From an uncultured Clostridia bacterium (GTDB lineage: Bacteria; Bacillota; Clostridia; Christensenellales; Borkfalkiaceae), in NCBI GenBank assembly GCA_947629515.1, contig CANRDY010000003.1, forward strand, positions 1 to 64,000: DNA of 64,000 bases, read 5' to 3'. Positions 15,486-23,420 of this stretch are shown in pieces (positions within the stretch are counted from its first letter, which is position 1; every line of letters starts with the position of its first letter). A program made the translations under genes and the position numbers. The notes under the pieces were generated by a model that saw only the letters and a program-made list of their open reading frames with translations, was not told the DNA's origin and did not search any database.

Positions 15486-18005
15486 ATGCCTATATTTTTA
15501 CTGATAACGGCGGGGCTGTTGCCCGTGCTCGCAACGGTCGGGTTTTATTTCCTCGACAAAAAAACGGCTTTCAAAAATCTCAATAATATCCCGAAGCAGA
15601 TAATTTTGGGCGTTTTTTACGGCGGTTTGGCGATACTCGCAACCGAAGTTTTAAGCACCGACGTCGGCTCGGGAACGCTTTTGAACGTGCGCGACGCCGC
15701 TCCCCTTACGTGCGGGCTGGCGTTCGGCGCGCCCGCGGGAATTATTGCGGGCGTACTCGGCGGGGGCGAAAGAGCACTCTCCGTTCTGTGGGGCGGCGGG
15801 ACTTATACCGTTATAGCGTGCTCTGTGGCGACCTGCCTTGCGGGGGTATTCGGATCGCTTTGCCGCAAGTTCATGTTCGGCAATAAAAACCCCTCGTGGT
15901 TCTTTGCGCTGCTTTTGGGGCTTACGACCGAAGTTCTGCACATGCTGTTGATCTTCCTCACAAACATGACCGACGCTCAGGCGGCGTTCTCGTTCGTGCA
16001 AAAGGTCTCTATCCCCATGATAGCGGCGAACACTCTTTCCGTGACCCTCTCCGCCGTGCTTCTTGCCATTTTCGAAAGAGAAAAATTTGTTACGCTAGGC
16101 AAAAAGCGGACTATCGCGCAGATAATCGAAAGCATGCTGTTTGCGTGCGTTGCGATCGCCTTTGCCGCAACGAGCGTTTTTACCTACTTTTTGCAGGACA
16201 ATATAGTTAAATCGGATACGCAGAGAACGCTGTCTATGGTGACGAGAGACGTGACCGAGGATATTCGCGAGGCTTCAGATCTGAAACTTTTGGAGAGCGC
16301 GCGGAGCGTTGCCGAAGAGCTTACGACCTCTAACTTTACCGGTCTTATAGATATGTTTATGGAAATGATCGTTGCTTCTTCCGATAGACTGATAAGCGAC
16401 GAGGAAGTAAAAGCCGCGGCGGAAGATATGCTGCTTACCTTATTGTTGGCGTATGCCAACCAAATAAACATTGTAGATACAACTGGCACAATAGTAAAGT
16501 CCACGGAAAAGGAATACGTCGGATTCCCGATGAACAGCGGCGAGCAGTCCAAAGAATTTTTGTGCCTTTTGGAAGGCACAAAAGAGTTCGTGCAGCCCTA
16601 CGGACCGATTTCATGGAACGAGAACGAGTACTATAAGTATGCGGGCGTACAATTGCCCGACTGCGCAATTCTGCCGGGCGGCGGGTTCGTGCAGGTAGGC
16701 TTTGATTCGGAAAAATATTTTAGCTCCCTTGAAGAGCGCGTTAAGATCGCCGCCGAAAACCGACACCTCGGACGGAGCGGATACGTCGTTATTTTCAACG
16801 AACAAAACCACGTGGTCAGCGCGCCCGAAGAACACGATAACGACGCATATTCGGGTTTGATTTCCGACGGGTTCACCCATGCTCCCTTCGAGACGTTTTT
16901 AACCGAAGTCGCGGGTGAGATGAGTTACTGCCAATACAGCTATACCGAGGGCTATCACATTGTTGCCATATACCCCGAAAGCGACGCCGCGCTCACCCGA
17001 AATATATCGGTATATGTGCTGATATTCCTCGAAATAATAGCTTTCTCCATTCTGTTCCTCATCCTCGACTTAATGATAAGGCGGCGGATAGTCGGCAATA
17101 TCGACAAGATGAACAGCTCGCTTTCGCAAATAACCGAGGGCAACCTCGACACGATTGTCGACGTGAGAGACGGCGTGGAGTTCTCGTCCCTCTCCGACGA
17201 CATCAACGCAACGGTGGCGACGCTTAAACGCTACATAGAAGCCGAGGCTAAGCGGCTCGACAACGAGTTGGAATTTGCAAGACGTATTCAGCTTTCGGCT
17301 CTCCCCTCGGTGTTCCCGCCCTATCCCGACCACAAGGAGTTTGATATTTATGCCTCGATGGACGCCGCGAAGGAAGTCGGGGGCGACTTCTATGACTTCT
17401 ACTTTGCGGGTCCCAACAAGTTTGTGTTTATGATAGCCGACGTTTCGGGGAAGGGTATTCCCGCCGCCATGTTCATGATGACGGCAAAGACGCACCTCAG
17501 AAATATGACCGAAAGCGGCATGGACATTGCCGAAGTGTTTACCAAAGTAAACCAAAGGCTGTGCGAGAGCAACGCGGCGGATATGTTCGTTACCGCTTGG
17601 ATGGGCGCGCTCGATCTGACGACGGGGCTTTTGTCCTTTGTGAACGCGGGGCATAATCCCCCTCTTATCAAGCACCGCGACGGCTCGTTTGAATATCTGC
17701 ACGCCAAAGTCAACTTCATTCTTGCGGGAATGGATATGACGCGCTATAAGCGGCAGGAAGTGCAACTCGGCGAGGGCGACGAGTTATTCCTTTACACCGA
17801 CGGCGTGACCGAGGCTACAAACCCCGCCGAAGAGCTGTTCGGCGAGCAGAGATTAAAAGAATGTCTTGACGGCGCGGGAACGTGCGACCCCACCGCTCTT
17901 TGCAAAGCCGTGCGCGCCGCAGTTGATAAGTTTGCCGACAGCGCGCCGCAGTTCGACGACATAACCATGGTTGCCGTGCGCCTTAATTCGCTAAATAAAC
18001 AGTAA
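15486..18005 (+). CDS. Membrane-bound SpoIIE/RsbU-type protein phosphatase with LytS-like sensor
   Basis: 839 residues. The first ~200 form a 5TM-5TMR_LYT (LytS/YhcK-type) membrane domain (TCGLAFGAPAGIIAGVLGG). A further helix near 215-235 leads into an extracellular sensor region (about 240-500), a second helix, a HAMP-like linker (IDKMNSSLSQITEGNLD) and a PP2C/SpoIIE phosphatase with LEFARRIQLSALP, EVGGDFYDFY, IADVSGKGIPAAMFM, VNAGHNPPL and LYTDGVTEA. Such phosphatases dephosphorylate STAS anti-anti-sigma proteins in partner-switching systems. A matching STAS/kinase pair heads the exporter operon 8 kb away, so this is probably its input phosphatase (inference). Confidence 0.9.
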   Translation: MPIFLLITAGLLPVLATVGFYFLDKKTAFKNLNNIPKQIILGVFYGGLAILATEVLSTDVGSGTLLNVRDAAPLTCGLAFGAPAGIIAGVLGGGERALSVLWGGGTYTVIACSVATCLAGVFGSLCRKFMFGNKNPSWFFALLLGLTTEVLHMLLIFLTNMTDAQAAFSFVQKVSIPMIAANTLSVTLSAVLLAIFEREKFVTLGKKRTIAQIIESMLFACVAIAFAATSVFTYFLQDNIVKSDTQRTLSMVTRDVTEDIREASDLKLLESARSVAEELTTSNFTGLIDMFMEMIVASSDRLISDEEVKAAAEDMLLTLLLAYANQINIVDTTGTIVKSTEKEYVGFPMNSGEQSKEFLCLLEGTKEFVQPYGPISWNENEYYKYAGVQLPDCAILPGGGFVQVGFDSEKYFSSLEERVKIAAENRHLGRSGYVVIFNEQNHVVSAPEEHDNDAYSGLISDGFTHAPFETFLTEVAGEMSYCQYSYTEGYHIVAIYPESDAALTRNISVYVLIFLEIIAFSILFLILDLMIRRRIVGNIDKMNSSLSQITEGNLDTIVDVRDGVEFSSLSDDINATVATLKRYIEAEAKRLDNELEFARRIQLSALPSVFPPYPDHKEFDIYASMDAAKEVGGDFYDFYFAGPNKFVFMIADVSGKGIPAAMFMMTAKTHLRNMTESGMDIAEVFTKVNQRLCESNAADMFVTAWMGALDLTTGLLSFVNAGHNPPLIKHRDGSFEYLHAKVNFILAGMDMTRYKRQEVQLGEGDELFLYTDGVTEATNPAEELFGEQRLKECLDGAGTCDPTALCKAVRAAVDKFADSAPQFDDITMVAVRLNSLNKQ

Positions 18006-18008
18006 AAA

Positions 18009-18032
18009 AGCGACCCCTTTTGAGGGGTCGCT
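18009..18032 (+). terminator. Hairpin terminator after the phosphatase gene
   Basis: AGCGACCCC-TTTTGA-GGGGTCGCT a few bases past the stop; the T run is weak. The 130 bp beyond it holds imperfect copies of TTTTGGTGAAGTCGTTTACG and a GTTGCC/GGCAAC hairpin. Confidence 0.65.
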
Positions 18033-18167
18033 GATATTCTCTATAAAATTGTTTGCGGTATTTTGGTGAAGTCGTTTACGTTATTTTGATGAAATTGTTG
18101 CCTATACGTTGGCAACAAGGGATCGCCCGTAACTGTTCCCCCGCCTTTCACGGTTCACGGAAATAAA

Positions 18168-18482
18168 TTATTTGAGCTGTATGCCGTTACAACAGCGGTT
18201 GCAACGTTCGCAGAAGAACGCCCCGCCCGAGGACATATTTATGATAAGTCGGTCGTTTTTTAAGCAGTACTCGCAGACTATTTGTTTGGAAATATCCTGA
18301 CCAAAACCGCCGCCGACCGCTTCAAGCTCTTCGTCGGTAAGTTCGCCGTCGGCATGCCAACGCTCGAAATAAATTTGCGCGTCCTCTTCGGAAAGTCTGA
18401 TTTTGTCGTCCTTTGCAAGCGAAATGAATTCCTCAACGGAGTTTGCGCGTTTGGCAAGTTCAATCAGATCGAATGGCGACAT
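18168..18482 (-). CDS. Nif11-like double-glycine precursor peptide with six-cysteine core
   Basis: 104 residues. The N-terminal part (FDLIELAKRANSVEEF) is of the Nif11 leader type and ends in LTDEELEAVGGG (48-59), the same export motif as in the three tandem precursors 2 kb away. The ~45-residue core holds cysteines at 70, 73, 91, 94, 97 and 98 as two CxxC pairs plus CC. It could be a disulfide- or thioether-rich secreted peptide, or a zinc-ribbon fold. GAGGAAAA precedes the ATG. The gene stands alone, divergent from the OmpR-like regulator. Export by the NHLP transporters is inferred from the leader. Confidence 0.8.
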   Translation of the reverse strand: MSPFDLIELAKRANSVEEFISLAKDDKIRLSEEDAQIYFERWHADGELTDEELEAVGGGFGQDISKQIVCEYCLKNDRLIINMSSGGAFFCERCNRCCNGIQLK

Positions 18483-18607
18483 AGTTTTTTCCTCGTTAAT
18501 ATCATTGATATTTTTTACGTTTTATATTATAATTGTAGCGTAATTTATATTTTAATTGTCGGTAATTGCGGCGCACTTGTCGCAAAGGCTGACAAAAATT
18601 TTGTTTT

Positions 18608-19264
18608 ATGCAACACTCTTACAAAAAAATTCTTATAGTCGACCCCGATCCGAACGCAACCGAGCCTATGAAAGATTATCTTGAAAGACACGGCTTTTGT
18701 TGCAGTTCGACGGATTCGATACGCGGCGGTCTGGAGATGCTTTCGGGCGAGAAATTCGACGCGGTTATTTCGGAACTCGCCTTTTCTGACGGCAAGGCGT
18801 TCGACCTTTTGTCGGACGGCTGTCCGCCCGTTATCGTGCTTTCGACTTTGCACGGGGACGACGAGGTAGTCGGCGCGCTGTCGGCGGGGTGTTCGGACTA
18901 CGTGTTTAAGCCCTGCTCCCCTCGGGTGATGGCGGCGCGGCTCGAAGCACGGTTTACAAAAGGCAACGCGTTTGAATACTTCGGGCTATCGCTCAATGTC
19001 TCGCTAAGACAAGTAAAATACCACGGAATACCCGTAAAACTGACCTCTTCGGAGTTCGATATACTCAGCTTTTTGATGGCGCATGCGGGCGAATTTTTCA
19101 GTACGGATGAGATTTATCAGAACGTCTGGCACGCTTCGAGCTTGCAGACGAGCGTTGTGCGCGTTCACCTTGCCAACCTCAAACGCGCCATACATACCGC
19201 AACGGGGCAGAACCTGATAATTCAAAAGTTCGGAACGGGCTACGCCTTTGCTTCCGAAGACTGA
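18608..19264 (+). CDS. OmpR/PhoB-family response regulator with atypical receiver
   Basis: 218 residues. Receiver domain: ILIVDPDPN (acidic pocket), VIVLSTLHG (switch Ser), VFKPCSP (conserved Lys). The phospho-acceptor position reads Glu56 (VISELAFSDG) where Asp is expected; Glu there often mimics the phosphorylated state. The winged-helix effector (about 125-215; LTSSEFDILSFLM, VRVHLANLKRAI, GTGYAF) is typical and should bind direct DNA repeats. There is no histidine kinase nearby. A four-fold TTGTTAA array sits upstream of the precursor genes and is a candidate target. Divergent from the six-cysteine precursor. Confidence 0.88.
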   Translation: MQHSYKKILIVDPDPNATEPMKDYLERHGFCCSSTDSIRGGLEMLSGEKFDAVISELAFSDGKAFDLLSDGCPPVIVLSTLHGDDEVVGALSAGCSDYVFKPCSPRVMAARLEARFTKGNAFEYFGLSLNVSLRQVKYHGIPVKLTSSEFDILSFLMAHAGEFFSTDEIYQNVWHASSLQTSVVRVHLANLKRAIHTATGQNLIIQKFGTGYAFASED

Positions 19265-19290
19265 CCGCCTTTTGTGCGGTCTTTTTTGTT
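19263..19290 (+). terminator. Terminator after the response-regulator gene
   Basis: GACCGC-CTTTTGT-GCGGTC followed by TTTTTTGTT, overlapping the stop codon. Confidence 0.85.
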
Positions 19291-19403
19291 GGGTAAAAAA
19301 CACGCTCTGTTGTTTAATCGAGGCTCGGTTATTTTAAGCTCGGCTATATTTTTTTATCGCGCACCGCCGTTAAACGGCTTGCCGATAAATTAAAAACGCT
19401 TTG

Positions 19404-19997
19404 CTATTCGAAAACGTGACCCGTCAACTTCTCTATATCGTCCTTTTTCCAGAACTCGTTTTCCCAAAAGAAATATTGCTCCTTTCTTTTTTTGAAGATT
19501 CTGAATGGCATGTCGGTGTTGTCGTAAACGTGCATTACGTCGCAAACTTTTAAAAGCTCGGGAATGAGGGCGAGCGCGCGCTCGTAACGTGATTTTATCT
19601 TTTCGACGGGAACGTCGTGTCCGCCCGAGGCGAACCGCCGCATTACCCTGTGAATGTTGATATTCACGTCGGAAGTGAGAACGTAGATACAGCGCACAAA
19701 GTACCCCTTTTCTTTGGCACGGCGCAGAAGTTTGATGTTGCGGTCAGTCGACATTACCGTTTCGAACGTGAAATTTTTGCCGAGATCGAGAACATACTCG
19801 CGCATGTCCTCGGCAAGTTCCGCCGCTTCCATGTCAGTGCAGTCGGTCGCGCGCTTTATGTCGTCGGCGTTTATGTACGGCAGAATTATCTTTGCCATTT
19901 TGGTAACGGTACTCTTGCCGCTTCCGTTAGGACCCGCAAACACTATTATTTCGGGCTTGATCTCTTTTTCGTCGGGGGCGTTATTTTTTATCGCCAT
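19404..19997 (-). CDS. Zeta-toxin family P-loop kinase
   Basis: 197 residues with Walker A AGPNGSGKST (about 21-30), FTFETVMST (the substrate-side ETV motif of zeta toxins) and RFASGGHDVP with downstream RYERALALIPE. Members phosphorylate UDP-activated amino sugars or nucleotides and can poison wall synthesis. It overlaps the upstream small gene by 17 bp, as toxin-antitoxin pairs do. Some relatives are housekeeping kinases rather than toxins, so toxicity is not certain. It lies downstream of the exported-peptide genes on the same strand. Confidence 0.85.
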   Translation of the reverse strand: MAIKNNAPDEKEIKPEIIVFAGPNGSGKSTVTKMAKIILPYINADDIKRATDCTDMEAAELAEDMREYVLDLGKNFTFETVMSTDRNIKLLRRAKEKGYFVRCIYVLTSDVNINIHRVMRRFASGGHDVPVEKIKSRYERALALIPELLKVCDVMHVYDNTDMPFRIFKKRKEQYFFWENEFWKKDDIEKLTGHVFE

Positions 19998-20250
19998 AGA
20001 CGCGCCTCCCGTCGGGATACTCTATGTACGATTGCTTTCTTACGCTGTCGTAGCCCGTTATGGGTAAACCCTCGGCACGGCTGCGTGCATTCTCCTGTTC
20101 TATCGCCTCGCGGAATCTTTTGACAAGATCATCGTCGTGCACTCCGCATGTAGAATCGAGCTCGTTGGGCTTTTTAGGCTCGTTTTCCTGTGCGTCGAGA
20201 GCCTCTTTAAAACCCTTCATTATACTTTCTTTGGCTTTTTTATCGGACAT
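19981..20250 (-). CDS. Small acidic partner of the zeta-type kinase (candidate antitoxin)
   Basis: 89 residues, charged, with RFREAIEQENARSRAEGLPI and YIEYPDGRRVY near the C-terminus. I recognise this tail from small proteins encoded just before zeta-family genes. Its 3' end overlaps the kinase gene, so translation is likely coupled. Not related to the classical epsilon antitoxin at the sequence level I can see. Confidence 0.7.
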   Translation of the reverse strand: MSDKKAKESIMKGFKEALDAQENEPKKPNELDSTCGVHDDDLVKRFREAIEQENARSRAEGLPITGYDSVRKQSYIEYPDGRRVYGDKK

Positions 20251-20267
20251 AATCCCACCCCGTTAAA

Positions 20268-20308
20268 TTGCCGACAGCCGTTTTGTGGCTGTCGGCAACC
20301 GATTTTTT
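20268..20308. terminator. Hairpin between precursor genes and the zeta pair
   Basis: TTGCCGACAGCC / GGCTGTCGGCAA with a 7-nt loop. The good T run (GATTTTTT) is on the plus strand; in the minus direction it is followed only by AATTTAACG, so it probably reduces rather than stops readthrough into the zeta genes. Confidence 0.6.
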
Positions 20309-20313
20309 ACAGC

Positions 20314-20508
20314 CTATACGTTAGGCTTGAATTTGATGGGTCGGCTGCCGAACAGCTTGCCGCCCGCAACGTCTTCCAACTGCTCGTCGGAAAGCTCTCC
20401 GTCGAGCGAAGCCTCGCCCGATTTATTGATAATTTCAAGAGCTTGTTCGTCGGTGATATCTTTGCCGTATTTTTCCTTTACGAGCTTTTTAACTTCGCTC
20501 ACGGTCAT
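20314..20508 (-). CDS. Double-glycine precursor peptide C, 14-residue cationic core
   Basis: 64 residues: a 50-residue leader (MTVSEVKKLVKEKYGKDITD at the start; LSDEQLEDVAGG at 39-50) and the predicted core KLFGSRPIKFKPNV. The core is basic (three Lys, one Arg), without Cys, Ser or Thr clusters beyond one Ser, so it does not look like a lanthipeptide or sactipeptide. The leader start closely matches precursor B (MTVxxxxKxxxExY). A GGAG-type ribosome site (AGGAG) precedes the ATG. Third gene of the tandem array. Confidence 0.8.
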   Translation of the reverse strand: MTVSEVKKLVKEKYGKDITDEQALEIINKSGEASLDGELSDEQLEDVAGGKLFGSRPIKFKPNV

Positions 20509-20527
20509 AATTTTTTCTCCTGCCTTT

Positions 20528-20749
20528 TCAATGGCGATCGTTGTGTTCGAGCCGTTCGCGTATTTTTGCGAATACGTCGCTTAGCATTTCGCCCGCTTGC
20601 TCGGAAATTCCGCCCGACACCTTGCCGAGTTCCTCTTCGCTTACCGCGCCTTCATTGACGCAATCTTCAAGAACTTTCTGTGCTTCGGCGTCGGTCAATA
20701 CCATGTTGTATTGCTCGTTTGCGAATTTCTGTATGTCCTTTACCGTCAT
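20528..20749 (-). CDS. Double-glycine precursor peptide B, amphipathic helical core
   Basis: 73 residues. Leader of 47 ending VSEEELGKVSGG; core of 26 residues (ISEQAGEMLSDVFAKIRERL and six more) that reads as an amphipathic helix without cysteine. The leader start (MTVKDIQKFANEQY) parallels precursor C. Only 20 bp separate it from each neighbouring precursor gene, so the three are one transcript. Confidence 0.8.
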   Translation of the reverse strand: MTVKDIQKFANEQYNMVLTDAEAQKVLEDCVNEGAVSEEELGKVSGGISEQAGEMLSDVFAKIRERLEHNDRH

Positions 20750-20769
20750 TGCCGCTTACTCCGCTATTG

Positions 20770-20973
20770 TTATTTTTTAAGCGGTCTGGGCGTCTGTCCG
20801 GGTTTTACGACGGGCGTTTGCGCTACACCTGGCGAGGGCATCGTTGCAGGCTGTACATCAAGCAGAGAAGGCGCAAGGGGCGACGGGATAGAGATCCCTA
20901 ACTTTCCTCCCGCCACTTCGCCGAGTTCTTCGTCGTTGAGTTCTTCGTTTGCTTTCTTTTCGATATCCGACAT
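20770..20973 (-). CDS. Double-glycine precursor peptide A, proline-rich core
   Basis: 67 residues. A short 23-residue leader ending LNDEELGEVAGG and a 44-residue core with ten prolines, many in SP/TP/KP pairs, and no cysteine (starts KLGISIPSPLAPSLLD). Proline-rich secreted peptides can act inside target cells or as extended surface binders; nothing specific can be said here. A GGAGG ribosome site precedes the ATG. First gene of the tandem array, directly behind the promoter and phased repeat. Confidence 0.8.
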   Translation of the reverse strand: MSDIEKKANEELNDEELGEVAGGKLGISIPSPLAPSLLDVQPATMPSPGVAQTPVVKPGQTPRPLKK

Positions 20974-21033
20974 AATATTGCCTCCGTTGTTTATTTTTTC
21001 AGAACCGATAGGTCTGATATATTTTATGGTTAT

Positions 21034-21062
21034 ATTATATCACGCCGCCCGAAAGATTGCAA
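21034..21062 (-). promoter_or_regulatory. Promoter of the precursor-peptide operon
   Basis: On the minus strand TTGCAA, 17 bp, TATAAT; start near 21027, about 54 nt before the first precursor gene. The -35 box is a partial match, fitting an activated promoter with the repeat array just upstream. Confidence 0.7.
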
Positions 21063-21088
21063 CAGGTAAAACGACTTTCAAGCGAACT

Positions 21089-21130
21089 TTAACAATTTTC
21101 AACAACCCTTAACAACTCTTAACAAATGGC
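21089..21130 (-). promoter_or_regulatory. Four 10-bp-phased direct repeats, candidate OmpR-type operator
   Basis: The pentamer AACAA begins at 21091, 21101, 21111 and 21121, exactly one per 10 bp, and again at 21140. On the minus strand the units read TTGTTAA (three), TTGTTGA, then TTGTTTA. Relative to the promoter they lie at about -62 to -103, the place for an activator. OmpR/PhoB-family proteins bind such direct repeats (WalR recognises TGTWAH pairs), and an orphan member is encoded 2 kb away. Binding is inferred. Confidence 0.65.
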
Positions 21131-21224
21131 GATTTACTAAACAATTTTTAAGCGAGCCGTTGAAAATCTGCGCGCATAAACGCTAACCCGCGAGCTACAT
21201 TTATTTTAACGCCGAACAGAGCAT

Positions 21225-23408
21225 TTACGCATCGAGGCGTTGGCGGGCGACGAGGGCGGCGAACTTGCCGTTCTTTTCGATAAGCTCGTCGTACGTGCCT
21301 TCCTCGGCTATGCGACCGCTTTCAAGGTAGATTATTCTGTCGCACTGCTTTATGGTGGAAAGTCTGTGCGCTATTACTATCCTTGTGCATTTAAGACCGG
21401 CAAGCGCGTCGGAGACCTTTTTCTGCGTGAGGTTGTCGAGCGCGCTCGTCGCTTCGTCGAACATAAGAATTTTGGGCTTGGGCGCAATGGCGCGGGCTAT
21501 CATCAGCCTTTGCCTCTGTCCGCCCGAAACGCCGCCGCTTCCCTCGGATATGATCGTGTTCATGCCCATAGGCATATTTCTTATGTCGTCGGCAATGCCA
21601 GCAAGCTCTGCGGCTTCCCAAGCGTCGTCGAGGGTAAGCCACGGCGCGGAGATGACTATATTTGAAAATATATCGCCCTGAAAGAGGCTTCCGTTCTGCA
21701 TTACAACGCCTATTCTGCGGCGGAGCGACTTCAGATCTATGGAGCTTATATCCTTCCCGTCGTAATACACCGCGCCCTTCTGGGGCGTTTCGAAGCCCAG
21801 CATTATGCGCATGAGCGTCGACTTGCCGCAACCCGTCGCGCCTACTATCGCAACATACTGCCCGGGACGAATCTTTAATGAGAGGTCGTCGACGACGTTG
21901 GGCATATTCTCGTTGTATCTGAACGACACGTTGTTGAGTTCTATCCCGCCCGAAAGACGGGTAACTACTTGCTTGCCCTCGGAAATTTCGGGAACGGCGT
22001 CCATTATCGGTCGCGCCATTTCGATTATGGTCTTTATGTTGGCGAAGGTGAGCGTTATTCCCGCAAGCGACATAAACGCGCCCGAAATCATGCCGTACGC
22101 CGTAGTGAAAGCGTAATAATCGGCAACGCCTACACCGCTGCGTGCGGCGATAAAGTAAATGGCGAAAGTTCCCGCAAGGGAAATAAATGTCGTAATTACC
22201 TTGTTATACCGCAATATGGCGGGGGTGTCGTAGGTCGCCTTTGTATACTCCGCGTAGTGCTTGCCCCACTTGGAGAACGCCCGCTTTTCCGCGCCCGTGA
22301 GTTTTATCTTCTGAACGCCCGATATAAGGGAGTAACTTAAACCGCTCTCCTGCGTTTCGAGCGTCATACGCTTCCTCGATACTCTTACCTGCACAAGCGT
22401 GGATATTACCGAAAAGATGAGCGTTGCAACTATCACGAGCACTGCGGGAACGACCAGCGAGGGCGCGAACGCGAATACTTGCGAGATATAGATGAGCGAG
22501 AACAGCGAAGTAAGCCCCGTTGAAAGGGTCGAATCGACAAGCATGGTGCATAGGAGATTCAGATACTGCGCCCGCGCCGAAAGTTCGCCCGAACTGTGGT
22601 TTTTGAAAAAGTCCGCGGGCAACGACATTATGCGCGCCATTGAAGCCGCCTGCACCGTGACGTTGAGCTTGGTGGAAATACGCGCCATTATCAGATCTTT
22701 GACGCCGCCGCATAAAATGGACGACAGGGTGACGCACACTAAAAATACGGCTATCGATAAAAGCAGTTTTATATCGCCGCTCTCCGCAACGACCCCGAAC
22801 AGCAATTGATTGAGTTTGGGGGTCAACATTCCCACGAGCGTAACGACGAGAACCGAAACCGCCGCAAGGATATAATCCGCGGGGGATAAAATGCCCGCGA
22901 CGTACTTCAAAAGCGAGCGCGTGTTTATTTTTTTAAGGGGGAACGGCTTGTAAAAGGCGATGGCTTCGCTTTCGAACTGTCCCTCGTTTTTGCGGGTGAC
23001 CCTTACCCTTTTACCCTTTTCCGCGTCGAAATAGGAATAACCCGAAAGCCCCGACGGAATGAACGCGACCACCGTGCCGTCCGATTTTTTTATGCCGAGC
23101 ATTGCGCCGAAAGCGTCTTTATACCACCCCTTTTCGAGCCTTACGTTTCTGCGCATTATGCCGTAGGGGCGCATGAGATATTCGAGCTGTTCGTTCGTGT
23201 TTTTTATCGCGTCGGGAACGGTGCGCGTTTTTACGTGATAATAGCGCAAAATTTCGTCTATGGCGTCCTTTGCTTTGCCCTTTTCGTCGGCAAGCGCGGC
23301 GGACATGCGCGCGCCCGTCACCGCGTCGGAAATGCCCACGAATGTCTCTTCGAAAGTATCCTGATCGCTCTTTTTGCGTTCCTTTATCTGTTCGTCAAAC
23401 CAACCCAT
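21225..23408 (-). CDS. NHLP-type peptide-export ABC transporter (permease/ATPase, no peptidase)
   Basis: 727 residues. The N-terminal ~165 residues are not a C39 peptidase; the stretch MRRNVRLEKGWYKDAFGAML...FYKPFPLKKINTRSL matches the lead-in domain of the NHLP permease/ATPase subunits. Then a six-helix exporter core and an ATPase with Walker A GATGCGKST, signature VSGGQRQR and ILMFDEATSALD. The family is normally paired with a peptidase-bearing sister, encoded 12 bp upstream here. Residue SGGVSGGQRQ is intact, so it should be active. GAGGGGGTG precedes the ATG. Confidence 0.9.
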   Translation of the reverse strand: MGWFDEQIKERKKSDQDTFEETFVGISDAVTGARMSAALADEKGKAKDAIDEILRYYHVKTRTVPDAIKNTNEQLEYLMRPYGIMRRNVRLEKGWYKDAFGAMLGIKKSDGTVVAFIPSGLSGYSYFDAEKGKRVRVTRKNEGQFESEAIAFYKPFPLKKINTRSLLKYVAGILSPADYILAAVSVLVVTLVGMLTPKLNQLLFGVVAESGDIKLLLSIAVFLVCVTLSSILCGGVKDLIMARISTKLNVTVQAASMARIMSLPADFFKNHSSGELSARAQYLNLLCTMLVDSTLSTGLTSLFSLIYISQVFAFAPSLVVPAVLVIVATLIFSVISTLVQVRVSRKRMTLETQESGLSYSLISGVQKIKLTGAEKRAFSKWGKHYAEYTKATYDTPAILRYNKVITTFISLAGTFAIYFIAARSGVGVADYYAFTTAYGMISGAFMSLAGITLTFANIKTIIEMARPIMDAVPEISEGKQVVTRLSGGIELNNVSFRYNENMPNVVDDLSLKIRPGQYVAIVGATGCGKSTLMRIMLGFETPQKGAVYYDGKDISSIDLKSLRRRIGVVMQNGSLFQGDIFSNIVISAPWLTLDDAWEAAELAGIADDIRNMPMGMNTIISEGSGGVSGGQRQRLMIARAIAPKPKILMFDEATSALDNLTQKKVSDALAGLKCTRIVIAHRLSTIKQCDRIIYLESGRIAEEGTYDELIEKNGKFAALVARQRLDA

Positions 23409-23420
23409 ATGCGCACCCCC

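Noticed and set aside
20268..20308. Strong terminator dividing the precursor genes from the zeta pair
   Set aside because: In the direction of transcription the hairpin lacks a T run, so full termination is not supported; kept only as a weak hairpin.
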